Part shown: piece after piece, positions 20,404 through 31,891 of the stretch
Layout of the letters: each line of letters opens with the position of its first letter
How positions within the stretch are numbered: the first letter of the stretch is position 1
NCBI GenBank assembly: GCA_014607495.2
Contig: CP053159.1
Coordinates: 11,415,501-11,479,500, forward strand
DNA: 64,000 nt
Source of the DNA: Carposina sasakii
Lineage: Eukaryota > Arthropoda > Insecta > Lepidoptera > Carposinidae
Direction of reading: 5' to 3'
Notes under the pieces: generated by a model
The model's input: the letters and a program-made list of their open reading frames with translations, nothing else
Told to the model about the DNA's origin: nothing
Database searches by the model: none
Position numbers and translations under genes: made by a program

Positions 20404-20535
20404 AGGGCTGATTCCTCCAAAGGTCAGATAGCCCTTAGAAGGATAAAGTTGATGCCGTCTTTTCTTGAGTCGTCGTTTTAGAGGAAGACAGCACCAAATT
20501 TATCCTTCAGTTACCTGACCTTAGGAAAAATCGGC
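20404..20535. mobile_element. Small MITE (about 132 bp)
   Basis: The left end (AGGGCTGATTCCTCC, AAGGTCAGATAGCC, AAGGATAAA) is mirrored by the right end (TTTATCCTTCAG, TACCTGACCTTAGG, AAAATCGGCTCT). The arms are about 45 bp with several mismatches. Confidence 0.65.
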
Positions 20536-20736
20536 TCTAAACTGAATACAGATGTACTCGCATTTGTGTATTTGTGTAGAAGTTTTCTCATTTAGTTTCA
20601 GGAACTAGACTGTTATGTGCAGACGGAACAAACTGCGCGGAATAACGGTCCTCCCCGAGCGGACCAGTGAACTCTACATATTACTATAGGTACGGATAAA
20701 TAGCTTCAATTACACATATTTTCATCATAGCCCACT

Positions 20737-20930
20737 ATAATAGAGAACCTATTTCCAAATTTTAGACTAGAAATCAGATGTTTATTTTTCAAGACTGTAT
20801 GAACACTCTTGAGTTGTGTATGAATTCTCCATGATAAACATGTGATTTCGACTCTGAAATTTTGTGGGTAGGGTTTTCTAGTGGGCTATTCACATGGCTT
20901 TTCGCTTAACATACCCCTTTTGTAACACTC
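20737..20930. mobile_element. MITE-1, missing its left end
   Basis: Matches MITE-1 from AGCCCACTATA to the right end TTTTGTAACACTCTATA. The terminal 45 bp on the left is missing or replaced. It sits directly next to the next MITE-1. Confidence 0.8.
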
Positions 20931-20932
20931 TA

Positions 20933-21196
20933 TACATGGTGTAACAAAAAGGGTATGTTAAGCGAAAAGCTACGTAAATAGCCCACTATATAGAACCTAT
21001 CCACAAAATTTGAGACTCGAAATCACATGTTTATTTTTCCCGATAGTATGGAGAATTTTTAAACATCTCAGAAATTTTCATACAATCTTGAAAAATAAAC
21101 TTGTGATTTCGAGTCTCAAATTTGGTGTATAGGTTCTCTACAGTGGGCTATTCACGTAGCTTTTCGCTTAACATACCCTTTTTGTTACACTATGTA
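20933..21196. mobile_element. MITE-1, full-length copy (264 bp)
   Basis: Left end TACATGGTGTAACA, right end GTTACACTATGTA, with near-complete inverted arms. Confidence 0.9.
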
Positions 21197-21204
21197 TAAT
21201 TCGT

Positions 21205-21582
21205 TATACAAGGTGTTTTTTCGTTGCCACCCTTAACGAAGGGTACGTACTCTATACATCAAATAAAGTAAGTTTATGCCAAAAAATGCTGGGAAATGAT
21301 GTAATTTTTTATTTTTATTATTATTTCTTGATCGGGCGAAATTTATAGTGTCCAGTGTTTATGCTAGTTTTTTCATAGATAGATATTAATAATTTCTTGT
21401 GATAAAATCTTGCTACACGCGTCAATGTGCATTTATGCAAAAAAACGCAGTCTATTTACTCAACTTTGGAACCTAATATTTTGGAAACCAGACACTTCCC
21501 AGGTATGCTTCCATGGAGAAAAAATTATCGTGAAGATTCCGTAGTTTTCGGGAACGTTGACGACCAAAAATCATCCTGTATA
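21205..21582. mobile_element. MITE-2, full-length copy (378 bp)
   Basis: Left end TATACAAGGTGTTTTTTCG, right end GACCAAAAATCATCCTGTATA. It has only short TIRs. Internal marks are AACGAAGGGTACGTACTC, TCCAGTGTTTATGCTAG, GACACTTCCCAGG. An open frame of 70 codons inside is not conserved in other copies. Confidence 0.88.
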
Positions 21583-22096
21583 TATCGGTGCAGAGCGGCG
21601 GTAGGTTCATATCTAACTATGTGGAACTTAATAGCCTAATTGGTAAGTATGAATGTGTAATTTGCACATTTCAACTCATTCTCATTGGGCATAATGGGCG
21701 TGGGTAAATATGGGTACTTGAAGAGTATGTAAGCAGGTAAACTTGACAGGTCTGGCTGCTCTATTTGGGGGACACAGCTGTGTGTTTATGTATTATGTAT
21801 AGGTACCCCGTTTTTTTGAAGATAGAAATCTTATTATCGAAAAGCATTGTTTGTAAACATTAGAACACTCATACTTGTAAGATATGAGTGAAGTTTGACG
21901 TTTGTCCTTATTGATGTATCCTACTAAAAAGTTTAGTTTTGTGTTTGCGAAATCTGCTTCTTGAGGTATTTTATAGTGCAAACTTTATATGAGTAGGTAC
22001 TATTGAATTGAGTAGAAAACTCTTTAGGAACTATTGATGATAATAATACACAAAACTGTGCCTAATAAAAAACCTGATTTCGTTCTTTCGGATTCT
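21583..22096. other. Unassigned spacer
   Basis: Nothing recognised before the microsatellite. Confidence 0.5.
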
Positions 22097-22097
22097 T

Positions 22098-22392
<295 letters not shown>

Positions 22393-22730
22393 TTTGGTAT
22401 CGACGTTCGTTATCGTAACACTCCCACCAATAGCGTTTAGATAAACTTTATCACGTGTCTTGACGAAAGTCTGAAAATTAAAGCTTCCTATTGGAGCAAA
22501 CGTCGGTGACGAACCTCTATCGATTCGATCGATTAGTATTAATTTGTTTAAAACTCCAGTTCATGACCCACATATCAACTTGTTGGTTTTACAACTTGTT
22601 ACGGAAGTAACTCAAACTCTGTATAACTTAATAACAAGGTTACTGATTCGTTGGTAAAACAAATTAAGATAAGTTATAATGTTGTTCGAGCCAACTTAAA
22701 CATAAACAACGTAATGATTTACTTCATATC
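22393..22730. other. Unassigned
   Basis: No coding frame could be supported upstream of the LINE C-terminus. The region may be decayed LINE sequence. Confidence 0.4.
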
Positions 22731-22845
22731 ATGAAAGTAGATGAAGCGAAAGAGGTGTGTCAGGATCGTAGCAAATGGAGATCCGTGATCTCTGCCTACC
22801 CCTCCGGAAAAGAGGCGTGATTATTATGTTTGTTATGTATATGTG
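22731..22845 (+). pseudogene. C-terminus and 3' end of a LINE
   Basis: 22731-22820 encodes 29 residues and a stop, containing KVDEAKEVCQDRSKWRSVIS then AYPSGKEA. This is the characteristic C-terminus of a group of insect LINE reverse transcriptases (...DRS-W-S-V-S-YP...). The stop codon lies inside GAGGCGTGATTAT, and the short 3' UTR that follows ends in TATGT-rich sequence. The 3' segment CTCTGCCTACCCC...AGAGGCGTGATTAT is shared with SINE-C, which suggests that SINE-C uses this LINE's enzyme. Confidence 0.7.
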
Positions 22846-22929
22846 ATTTACTTCAATATTTTTGCAGGCTTAAAAAATATATAATGTATCTAGTTTAAAT
22901 ACCTTAACACTTAAGGCCGATTTTGCCAA

Positions 22930-23195
22930 TGTGCAGAAAAATAAATATAAATAAATATTCACACACTTCACAACACATTAACTTAGTCCCACATTAAAAT
23001 CCCTAAGGTCTTGTGTCGTGGGTACCTACTAAGCAACGGTATATAACTACATAGATAAGTGTATAGGTAGAAACATCCATGACTCGGAAACAAACATCGA
23101 TATTCATCATATCGGTTTGCACCTACCGGGACTCGAACCCAGGACATATGGCGTCGCAGGCAGGGCCACTACCTGCTACACTAATCGGCCGTCAA
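22930..23195 (-). mobile_element. SINE-B, near full-length
   Basis: A tRNA-derived SINE on the minus strand. The head reads TTAGTGTAGCAGGTAGTGGC (A-box-like) and GGGTTCGAGTCCCGG (B-box), near 23122-23185. The body follows (ATGATGAATATCGATGTTTG, TTAGTAGGTACCCACGACAC) and the tail is AAT/TATTTAT-rich. RNA polymerase III would use the internal boxes. Other copies: 1500, 23893, 36585 and 41897. Confidence 0.82.
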
Positions 23196-23360
23196 AATAG
23201 CCTATCTGAAGATCTTGATCGAGTTTTAGAAGAAGGCAGCGTAAACTAATTCTTCTGTTAGGCTACCTGTTCGGGTGTAAGGTCCCTGCATGATTGAATC
23301 AGAAATGAGGACAACCGTAGACGTACAAAGGTCACTGGCTTAGCCCAACAGCCCCGCTAA

Positions 23361-23560
23361 AGTATTAATGGGCAGGGCACATAGCTCGATGGCTGATGGA
23401 GCCGAAAAGTTCTAGAGTGGATACCACGTATAGGCGAGCACAGCATGGTAAAGGCTACCCGCGAGATAGTCGGACGACCTAGCCAAAGTCGGAGTGGGGG
23501 TAGGAGGGGGAGGCCTATGTTCAAATATGAAAATGATGATGATGATAAAAGGGGTGTTAG
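23361..23560 (+). mobile_element. RTE 3' end, degenerate
   Basis: Matches 32390-32620 with small deletions: GGGCAGGGCACATAGCTCGA, AAGTTCTAGAGTGGATACCA, GGCGAGCACAGC. It ends in GATGATGATGAT, the family's short tandem 3' tail. Confidence 0.8.
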
Positions 23561-23639
23561 CACCCTAGCAAATAAAGGTCCGCGATGAATGTTAATAAGG
23601 TAGGTATGATCATACGCCTTTGTATGCATTTCTTTTGTA

Positions 23640-23690
23640 AAGTTCTCTGTATTTTTTGTAATGTCTTTGTGTACAATAAAGAATAAGAAT
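23640..23690 (+). repeat. Retroposon 3' tail (TGTACAATAAAG)
   Basis: Contains AATGTCTTTGTGTACAATAA and AAGAATAAGAAT; the same phrase occurs inverted at 48185-48215. It looks like the polyadenylation end of a retroposon. Confidence 0.5.
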
Positions 23691-23892
23691 TATTGGTACG
23701 GATAAACCACTGGCCAGTACCAATTTACAAAAATGATCGAGTTATAAGTCCATTGTCCAACTTTGTAGAGCTGGTCACAATAAACCAGGTCAGGGTCAAC
23801 TGGAACCGTGCTCAATTGTGGATCCCGCTCCGAAGAGTTAAAGAACCTGTTATACTGGAAAGAGGATAGAATAAATAAATTAAAAATCACGA

Positions 23893-23945
23893 ACTTTACA
23901 ACACTAGACCCACACTAAAATCCCTAAGGTCTTTTATCGGGGGTA
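23893..23945 (-). mobile_element. SINE-B fragment
   Basis: Matches the 3' side of SINE-B (TTTACAACAC, CACACTAAAATCCCTAAGGT). Confidence 0.65.
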
Positions 23946-23980
23946 TTAAGATGATAAAGGTAGATATACCTATATTCATA

Positions 23981-24368
23981 TACAGGGTATAAGTGACAGC
24001 TAGGCAAATATTTATTATTCTCACTTCAGATCATGATTCTGAAGACCAGTGACAATTTACGCGGGAAACATCCAAAATATTACGACTTTTAAAAAAAAAA
24101 ATTCAGGAAAAAAATTGTGTACCTACCTAGTTCGTTTAATAAGGCCTTGGATAAAGGATTACAAGCTTAATTTCAATCAATAAATTAGTTTTTTTTAAAG
24201 TTGCACTCAAATAAGTTCTAATAACTGTTCAACCCAAATGGAGATTTATAAGTGATCCAGATAACAGCAATGTATCACAGAATAACCTATAAGCTCGCTT
24301 AACTAGTCACAGAATCACTCAATGCAAATAGTGCGGAAAGCAAACATTGCGGATAATTAAAAATGGAT
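23981..24368. mobile_element. MITE-3, right end replaced
   Basis: Starts TACAGGGTATAAGTGACAGC plus TAGGCAAATA and follows the family to GCGGATAATTAAAAATG, then breaks into a MITE-1 remnant. Confidence 0.72.
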
Positions 24369-24444
24369 CTCTAACAGGGTTTTGTAATAGTGTAGGTATA
24401 TTAAGCGAAATGCTATGAAAATACACTTTTGGTTACGCCCTGTA
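24369..24444. mobile_element. MITE-1 remnant
   Basis: TAGGTATATTAAGCGAAATGC and TGGTTACGCCCTGTATA are decayed left and right ends with the centre lost. Confidence 0.6.
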
Positions 24445-25889
24445 TAAAAGCACCTAATATACGTGTAATGTATGTAATAGCATAGGTATTTCGTGACTTC
24501 AATGGCAAAAACTCTTCGTAAACACATCCAGCGCTCTATGCTAAGGCTTTATCTACATATAGGTACTACATAATACATTTACTGTGGGTAAGGGTTCCCT
24601 TAACGGATATTTTTCACAGATAAATCCCTACATGGTAATGTACATTTTGACGTTCGATAAAATATTAGCCGATTCAAATGGGGAGCGAAATTTAATTTTC
24701 AATTTGTTTATAGCCTGCTATAATTTAGTAGACAAAGGTGCTGACACATGAAGAATTAATTTGTATTTCGAAAATTATTTAGTTGTTTTGTGTTTGTTAT
24801 GTATTTGTTATTGTTTTGTATTTATACGGCGATTTTTCAATAATTTCATTATCATGCATATTTTATGTCTTAGCATGCTAATGGTTGCTACGACGTATTC
24901 ATGTAGGCATTTATGTATACTTAATTATAATTGGAGTATATTATTGTATATTATGTTTATAAGGCATAGTATAGGTACATACAGAGTTGTCACCATTTAC
25001 GAATACGAGGAGTATGTACTTTATATATCATAATGAAGTGAGTGTATGCAAAAAAATTGCTGGGAAACGATTTAAATTTTTTAGATATACTTTTTGATTA
25101 ATTTGGTCCCGCGCATGTACGAGTACGGTCTATAGTCTTTGCTTTAGTTTTTATTATCATAAAGGTAAATTAATAGTAAGAATGATTCGCGTATACTTAG
25201 ATAATAAATGGCCAGATAAAATGTTTAAACAGTTATTAAATTGAATAAAAGTAAATAGTAAATGGAATCGAAATACCTAAACTTATCGGGCAAGATTAAC
25301 AGCTATCAATACAAAATGAATATTTACCCTTATGATAAATAATTCAAGGCGATATGTGAGTCATTTCCAAATGCTGGCGTAGAACTGCATATATCTTCAT
25401 GTCAATACCCTAGCTTCCTGACTTCCCAAGACTGAAGATTTTGGCTGCGTAGGATGTCAGGGGTAATCACAGGGTGTCGGGGCAGGGGTGGAAGGGGGAT
25501 GCCATTATTGATGACCGGTTTCCTATCCGACAATTTATCATCTGTGTAATCTTCCTCTCATATATCAGTGCGCACATGGACCAGTCTATATGACGTTTAG
25601 TTCTGTGTTATAAACTACAGTAGTTCCGTTACAACAAATTGAAAGAAAGAAACCTTTGAAGATACTTCGTATTTATTTGACACTAAGGCCCATATGTAAC
25701 GAATGTTAAAACTAGATTTACCTAAGTTGTCGATAATTAGCACTGAGAAAACCGTATTTTTCTTTTTTTTCATAATCAGAAACAGGGTGCTTTTGCTGTA
25801 AGTGGCTCTAACTACCTATACATATATCACAGAGTAATGAACAAATCAAGGTGTACCTGAAATGTAGTGAATTCGGAATTAGAATAAGG
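24445..25889. other. AT-rich spacer with a faint MITE-2 remnant
   Basis: No supported gene; the 90-residue open frame at 24761-25033 is an AT-driven hydrophobic frame. At about 24977-25090 the order of GTTGTCACCA, GTATGTACT, TGCTGGGAAACGAT resembles the left part of MITE-2. Confidence 0.5.
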
Positions 25890-26020
25890 TAAGGTCATCA
25901 ACCCGCCTACCCAGCGTGGTGACTATGGGCAAAACCCCCCTGTGGCAGTAGCCTTGTGGCGTGCCCTAGGAGAGGCCTACGTCCAGCAGTGGACTGCAAT
26001 AGGCTGAAGAAGAAGAAGGT
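25890..26020 (+). repeat. LINE 3'-end type repeat
   Basis: The reverse complement of the 17571 repeat: GGTGACTATGGG, CTTGTGGCGTGCCC, GGCCTACGTCCAGCAGTGG, ACTGCAATAGGCTGAAGAAG. The final GAAGAAGAAG resembles the family's short tandem tail. Confidence 0.68.
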
Positions 26021-26073
26021 CATCAAATCAAAATGACCAATTTCTCGAATAGAACATGGTATAATTATTAAAC

Positions 26074-26321
26074 TTCTATGCTGCTCTGGGAGTGAAAAAA
26101 AACGTATAATACTACAGCTGCTTCTCTTCCCGGGCCTACTGTACAAGTCAGTAGAGGGACAAGAGGGTCTTGGTGTTTTGTAGGCGATGGGCTGACCACC
26201 TGTCATTACTAACCGAACTTGTACAAAATTGTTCAGAAGTGGCACCATGTGGTTCTATCGACCCTTGGTGTTCTGCCTGCCCCGTAAGGGATAAAGGCGT
26301 GATTATATGTATGTATGTATG
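26074..26321 (+). mobile_element. SINE-C copy flanked by a 14-bp target duplication
   Basis: A 248-bp retroposon. The perfect direct repeat TATAATTATTAAAC sits at 26060-26073 and 26322-26335. The element starts TTCTATGCTGCTCTGGGAG and ends GGCGTGATTATATG followed by four TATG repeats. No clear tRNA-like head was seen, so it may be a SINE with another origin or a short internally deleted LINE. Confidence 0.85.
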
Positions 26322-26335
26322 TATAATTATTAAAC

Positions 26336-26834
26336 ACTGTAGATAAATCCTAACTTATGAATACCTGAAAACAATCTAAATGGTTTATTCGACATGACTG
26401 TTTATATCTCATTGGTATAAATGTGTCGATTGAAAATTCACACAAAAACTATCTGATTTTGTTGAAACTGGATATCTCTCTTACAGTCAGACGAAGTTGC
26501 GGGTGTCAGCTAATGCTTTACATGTAAATTACATTTTGTACTAAAATTAAAAAAAAAACAAAACATATACTAAATTGACCTCGAGGTACGTTGAGGTGCA
26601 AACCAAAGGCATCTGGCCTTTGCACGCTTTTCTGTTACAGTATTTTCATAAAATTGCTTTTAAGCCTTTTCTGACGTTATATTTTTGTAAAATTGATTAA
26701 TTTCCTCCACTTTCCTCTAGTGAAAGGAAAGTCTTTATTATCGCTGAGAAATTCCGAATAATTAGCAATAGAGGAGTCTGAGGGCGATACTGAGATTGTG
26801 CTTTGAACTGGGGGACAATTCTCGAAAGTCTCGA
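26336..26834. other. Unassigned spacer
   Basis: Nothing recognised. Confidence 0.5.
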
Positions 26835-27092
26835 GTGTAACAAAAAGGGTATGTTAAGCGAAAAGCTATGTAAATAGCCCACTGTAGAGAACCTATCCAC
26901 AAAATTTGAGAGTCGAAATCTCATGTTTATTTTTCAAGATTGTATGACAATTCCTGAGATATTTAAAAATTCTCCATACTATCGTGAAAAATAAACATGT
27001 AATTTCATGTCTCAAATTTTGTGGATAGGTTCTCTACAGTGGGCTATTTACGTAGCTTTTCGCTTAACATACCCTTTTTGTTACATCCTGTA
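26835..27092. mobile_element. MITE-1 copy
   Basis: Complete arms from AGTGTAACAAAAAGGG to TTGTTACATCCTGTATA. The first few terminal bases on the left are lost. Confidence 0.88.
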
Positions 27093-27106
27093 TAATGCTT
27101 CGCACC

Positions 27107-27385
27107 AAGTTTCGTTAACGGTTCGTTAGTGGTTGCGTTTCGGCTCAAAATTTCAAGAATTGCCCCCTCCCCGGGCCCTTTAAGAGTTCGTTTGGCCCTT
27201 TAAGTTAAAAATCATATTTGGTATAGTATTTTTTGCTTAATATAAACTAAACATACATAGCCACCTACTTTGCAACATTTGCTTTAAATTCTACGTTCAC
27301 TAATTTGTATTTATTTAAGAATATGACTATTGGACTGGGTTTGATAATAAATTAGGTATATTCTAAGTAAAAAAAGTATTGCTTC
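27107..27385. other. Spacer with an old repeat start
   Basis: 27110-27155 (TTTCGTTAACGGTTCGTTAG, TGGTTGCGTTTCGGCTC) recurs at 39930-39972. A GGCCCTTTAAG duplication lies at 27174-27204. The rest is unassigned. Confidence 0.45.
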
Positions 27386-27590
27386 TATGCTGCTCTGGAA
27401 CTGAAAAAAAAGTATAATACTACAGCTGCTTCTCTTCCCGGGCATACTGTACAAGTCAGTAGAGGGACAAGAGGGTCTTGGTGTTTTGTAGGCGATGGGC
27501 TAACCACCTGTCACTACTGACTGAACTTGTACATCTCAACTATACCCTCAAAATTGGTCAGACGTGGCACCATGTGGTTCTGTCAGCCAC
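27386..27590 (+). mobile_element. SINE-C, 3'-truncated copy
   Basis: Same body as 26074-26321 up to GGCACCATGTGGTTCTGTC, then breaks. Confidence 0.8.
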
Positions 27591-27604
27591 TTAGACAAAT
27601 GCCA

Positions 27605-28050
27605 AATCTATGACAATGTGAATTTGGAAAGAAACCATATTGCGCCGACCCATAAATAAGATCTCCCGACCGGCCAAGGCGACCAATCTCTACATCTCTA
27701 CGGAGATTAGTCAGGTATGCAGGAGATATATAGTGCTCAAGTGTGTGCGCAAACACAGATGCACTCTTTATTCCCTCACTCACATAGTCCGATGGGACGG
27801 AAAGCCGACACGACCAGAGAGAATTCAGGTGCAGGACCAACAGTTTTACGTGCTTTCCGAGGCACGAGCAAAGTGACAATTTTACAACATTAAAATCTGT
27901 ACATGAAATAAATTAATTGGTACAGGCCCGTGACTGGGATCGAACTTACGCCTCCTGCTTGGAAGGCGCACGTCTTAACCACTGGGCTATCACAATCACT
28001 ATGACCCATAAATAATAGGATAAGGGCAGGAAGATGATGAGAGTAGGAGT
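27605..28050 (+). repeat. ATG-tailed repeat split by a SINE-A insertion
   Basis: 27605-27659 and 28004-28050 together match, inverted, 1196-1265: AAAGAAACCATATTGCGCCG, ACCCATAAATAA and GGATAAGGGCAGG with an ATGATGA tail. This looks like the 3' end of an unidentified LINE or SINE that served as target. Confidence 0.7.
27660..28003 (-). mobile_element. SINE-A, full-length (344 bp) with 12-bp target duplication
   Basis: A perfect direct repeat ACCCATAAATAA flanks the element (27648-27659, 28004-28015). On the minus strand the head has TAGCCCAGTGGTTAAGAC (A box) and GTTCGATCCCAGTCACGGG (B box), then the body CAGATTTTAATG, TGCTTTCCGAGGCACG complement, CGTGTCGGCTTTCCGTCCC, GCGCACACACTTG, TCCGTAGAGATTGGTCGCC. 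It is a tRNA-derived SINE. Partial copies: 1335, 32113, 37795 and 51170. Confidence 0.9.
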
Positions 28051-28069
28051 AAATACCAACATAACATAA

Positions 28070-28392
28070 ATTCTGTGACGTCAGCTCCCATTAGCTCCTT
28101 TTTGAAAATCAGCGCTGCTTGCATGGTAGGCACGCCTTACTTTTTCTAGCAGCAATCAGCTGAAAAGGGACCTATTTGGCGGTTGCACTTACACGGGACG
28201 TGACTGCAGGGCTCCAAATATGGTGCACAATCCGTCCTGTTACTGTTCTTTTCTACATGTGTTTTCTTACCTGTTTGCCTACTTTTTTCTATTGTGTCTA
28301 TTTCTACCCTATTCCCACTGTCTTGTTCTATGTGGTTGCTGTCCGTGTCTGTGTAATTGTCAAATAAATTCTATCTATCTATCTATCTATAA
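28070..28392 (+). repeat. Retroposon-like repeat family E, copy 2
   Basis: Matches 567-885 throughout, with one local replacement after GGGCTCCAAATA. It ends CAAATAAATTC and five TCTA repeats. Confidence 0.7.
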
Positions 28393-29444
28393 TATGCATA
28401 CAATAAATATGTGAACATTTTTGTATTTGCTTTAACTATGTTGACTCTTCCACGTAATTCACAAACATAAAGATGTGACAAAACTTGTTTCTGGTATCAG
28501 AGGGCTTTTTGTGTTTTTTTTTAGTTCGATCTCGTTAGCGTAAACGTTTTTACTACATCACGTCATTATGCTATAATGTTATTGGTTGGCTGCTTAACGT
28601 TGAAGCGAACGAGTTCAAATTAAAAACTCACCAAACTATTAGAGAAACACCTAGCTATAACTACGGAACCCTAATGAAAGTTTCAGCACTTCTTCTACTA
28701 GAATGTACTAAAATTAAAATTACTGAACCTAGAACTAAAAGAATATCCCATTTTTTGCCGTCTTTTAGTAATATTTTATTCAGGCTTCATGAATGCGAAG
28801 TATACGTTAATTGAATTAGTTTCACCATTATCCTGGCTTGTTTTAGAAGTATGTACTAGTACAAATAAAACTAGCGGTCGCCCACGACTTCGTCCGATAA
28901 GAAGAGATTTTCCGAAATTCTCACGGGATAGTAATTAATAGGATTTCTTAAGTTTATTCGTATTATTATCTAGCAAAAATCTGAATAGAATTTTCTATTG
29001 CCACGCGATGATTGTACAATTTTCGCTTTGATTTTGTACGAAACATGATAAATAAGGTCAGGTTTGTTTGTTAATTAAAAAATGTGATATCAAAAACGAA
29101 AATCTGTCTGAGATTAAATTCCGGTAGCACAGATATTTCTACAGATTCCATTCCAAGAATTCTTATTATTTCAGTAATTTGGTCAATTGCGTATTTTCTA
29201 AATTTTCCCTTTCTTTAATAGGAATTGAAAATAATCGAGAAATATGTTATCAGCGAAGGGTCTAAGAAGAAGTGTTTTGAATTATACATATTACAAATAA
29301 GTACTGTAGGTAACTTATACACAGAAGTTGCAGGTTCTAGTTAGAAATAAAATTACCTGACTATAATAGCAAACAAGCTTTATGTCTTTGCTAGTAGCAA
29401 GTACCCATTTAACAAATAAAAAAATATTAAAGAACATTCTTTCA
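28393..29444. other. Spacer with a Helitron-like 3' end
   Basis: At 28876-28905, CTAGCGGTCGCCCACGAC and TTCGTCCG look like a decayed reverse-strand Helitron 3' end. The other end could not be found. Otherwise unassigned. Confidence 0.4.
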
Positions 29445-29727
29445 TTTCTTCTATGCTGCTCAGGGAGTGGAAAAAAAAAACGTATATTACTCGTACTACA
29501 GCTGCTTCTCTTCCCGGGCATACTGTACAAGTCAGTAGAGGGTAAGAGGGTCTTGGTGTTATAGGCGATGGGCTGCCCACCTATCACTACTAACCGAACT
29601 TGTACATCTCAACTATACCCTCCATTGAAAATTGATCAGAAGTGGCACCATGTTGTTCTATCGACCCTTGGTGCTCTGCCTACCCCGTAAGGGATAGAGG
29701 CGTGATTATATGTATGTATGTATGTAA
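29445..29727 (+). mobile_element. SINE-C copy
   Basis: Complete: CTATGCTGCTCAGGGAGTGG to CTCTGCCTACCCCGTAAGGG, GAGGCGTGATTATATG and TATG repeats. The target duplication is not clear. Confidence 0.82.
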
Positions 29728-30645
29728 AAAACATTCCTAAATAAAGTTGCCTTACGACTATAATGCCTGTTTCGCTAAAAATATATTGAAATCAAGATAT
29801 AAATCCAACGGCTGACACATAAATAACCGGTAATCAACTGAAAGTTATACGTTTGGGGTGTTATAAAACGTACACACGACAAATTATGTAAAGTAGAGGT
29901 GAGGACTTGCAAACGTAGTTATGAGTTATTTATGAGTTTACTTCACAATAACGTTACGTTACGTAACGTGCCACTCGATAACAAACAACTGGGAAATGTA
30001 CCACAGAGTAACAACTGCGGTGTATCATATTCGTCACCGATCTAAGTAACTATATTGTTTGCTTAGGTCGTTCTTAATAAGAATGTTCAGGTTAATTATC
30101 AAATGAAGAATTTATTGATTTATAATAGAAAATATTAACAAATGTTGTTACCATGTACTTAAGCTGCACATCCTTCTATGCATGTTGTTAGAGTGGACTA
30201 AGAAAATCAGGGGCAAATTACACTAATCTTTAGGAGTAGGAGTACCGGTTGTTTTATTAGGCAAGGAAGTGCGATGTTGCTGTGAGAGCTGAACTGTACT
30301 ATCTATTAAATCAACGCTGCAATGATCTATATTAAGTTTTCACCTAGGTTTAATTCTACCACGTGCTTGTCTAATTCCTATCTAATTATTTATCTCCGAA
30401 TGCAAATGCGCTGTATCGTTCTATGTGTGTTTTGGGGATAAAATATCTGACAGCTAATCACTTGTGTCACTATTATTAGTATTCTGTGGTTTGTACCCAC
30501 GTACGTAAAGAGCGAAGCCAAGTAATGCAAGAAAATTAGTCCTCTTCCTTTAAATCGAATGAATAGTTATTTTAACTACTTATACAATAGTTGATATTGC
30601 TACTTAACGCATATTGTTTGATATAAATTGAATTGTTTTCTGTGT
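29728..30645. other. Unassigned spacer
   Basis: No supported gene or repeat partner. Confidence 0.5.
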
Positions 30646-30648
30646 TTA

Positions 30649-30869
30649 AAGGCTCGAGCACACCGGATGCGTGTGCGTGCACGTAAGCGTAGACGTATAC
30701 GTACCTCTGAGTTGTAATGTATGAAACTGTATAGGCACGGGCAGACCGGATGCGTATGCGTAGACGTAAGCATAGACGTCAAGCGGTGACAGTTCTATAC
30801 ATTAAACTCAGAGGTACGTGTACGTCTATGCTTACTTGCACGCATACGCATCCGATGTGTTCGAGCCTT
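30649..30869. mobile_element. Fold-back MITE with about 65-bp arms
   Basis: The left arm (AAGGCTCGAGCACACCGGAT, GCGTAGACGTATACGTACC, CTCAGAGTT-type end) is mirrored by the right arm (AACTCAGAGGTACGTGTACG, ACGCATACGCATCCGATGTG, TTCGAGCCTT). The centre holds a third partial copy of the arm (GACCGGATGCGTATGCGTAG). Confidence 0.82.
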
Positions 30870-31890
30870 AAAATTCAACGTATTTGCTCTATGGCAGGGT
30901 CCGTCGTCGGGTAAAGCTGATTATTGACCGGCAGTATTTGGCGAGTTGCCAAACATGCCGCGACACGTCCGATAGACCGCCGAGCTACGAGCTACGGGCT
31001 ACGGGTTTCCATTTATCATGCTTTGCGTTCAAGGTCTGCAGTTTTAGGCCACAAATATGCAATTTATGGTGCAGCTCCTATTTTAGGGCCACTTGCACCA
31101 ATTGTTTGGTTATTTTGTTGTCAGCCAGCACTTAGCAAATGGTTTAATTAATGACGTAAATTCAATATTTTTTAACATCAAATTAAGTGGTCAAAGAATT
31201 GCAGGCTATCTTTTACCTTAATTTCTATTAATAAAATAATAATTATGTCAAAACGAATGCAACTATTTACTTACGGTCGTTAAATTTCCAACTTATGCTG
31301 GCCCACCATCGAGCATTACCTACACCCTCCACTGAACCCTGACGATCGCATCTTTTTACTATGATTTTATATAAAAACGGGAATACACGTGAATCATAAG
31401 ATTCTAGCATAAGGGCGTTCTCCTTTCTAAAATAGTTGGAAAAGAGGTATGTACCTACCTAATAGTTTTGACTTGGACTCTTTGGAATATCAAAGGTAAT
31501 TAATTTAAAGACCAAATAAGTATCTATTTATCTATTCGAGATACGGGACCCAAAAAGGAAACAAGTATCCGTTTGAATTGTCAAACTTACAACAATGGGG
31601 CTATCTCTGACTCAACTTACTGTAGAGACCCTCAAAGTTTACACCAACAATAGACGGACACCAGAAACTTGTAGGAGTTCAGCTGGACTCTCAATATTAA
31701 AATTACAATACAGGTTCCGGTTTAATTGTTAGGTTAGAAGTTATATTAATGCCCAAAGTCTCCCTGTAGCCTGTTTAATAAAATTATATTTAGAAACAGT
31801 TTATGTTTTAATTAAAATTAAATCTCAAATAATCTCAACTTCGGCATTTAACATTTATATGTTTTATATTTACCACTTTGATTTTGATGT
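30870..31890. other. Unassigned spacer
   Basis: Open frames at 30884-31151 have no recognisable domain. Nothing supported. Confidence 0.5.
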
Positions 31891-31891
31891 T

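Noticed and set aside
24761..25033. Hydrophobic 90-residue frame that could be a membrane protein
   Set aside because: AT-rich frame without codon bias, conserved motif or second copy; hydrophobicity follows from T-rich codons.
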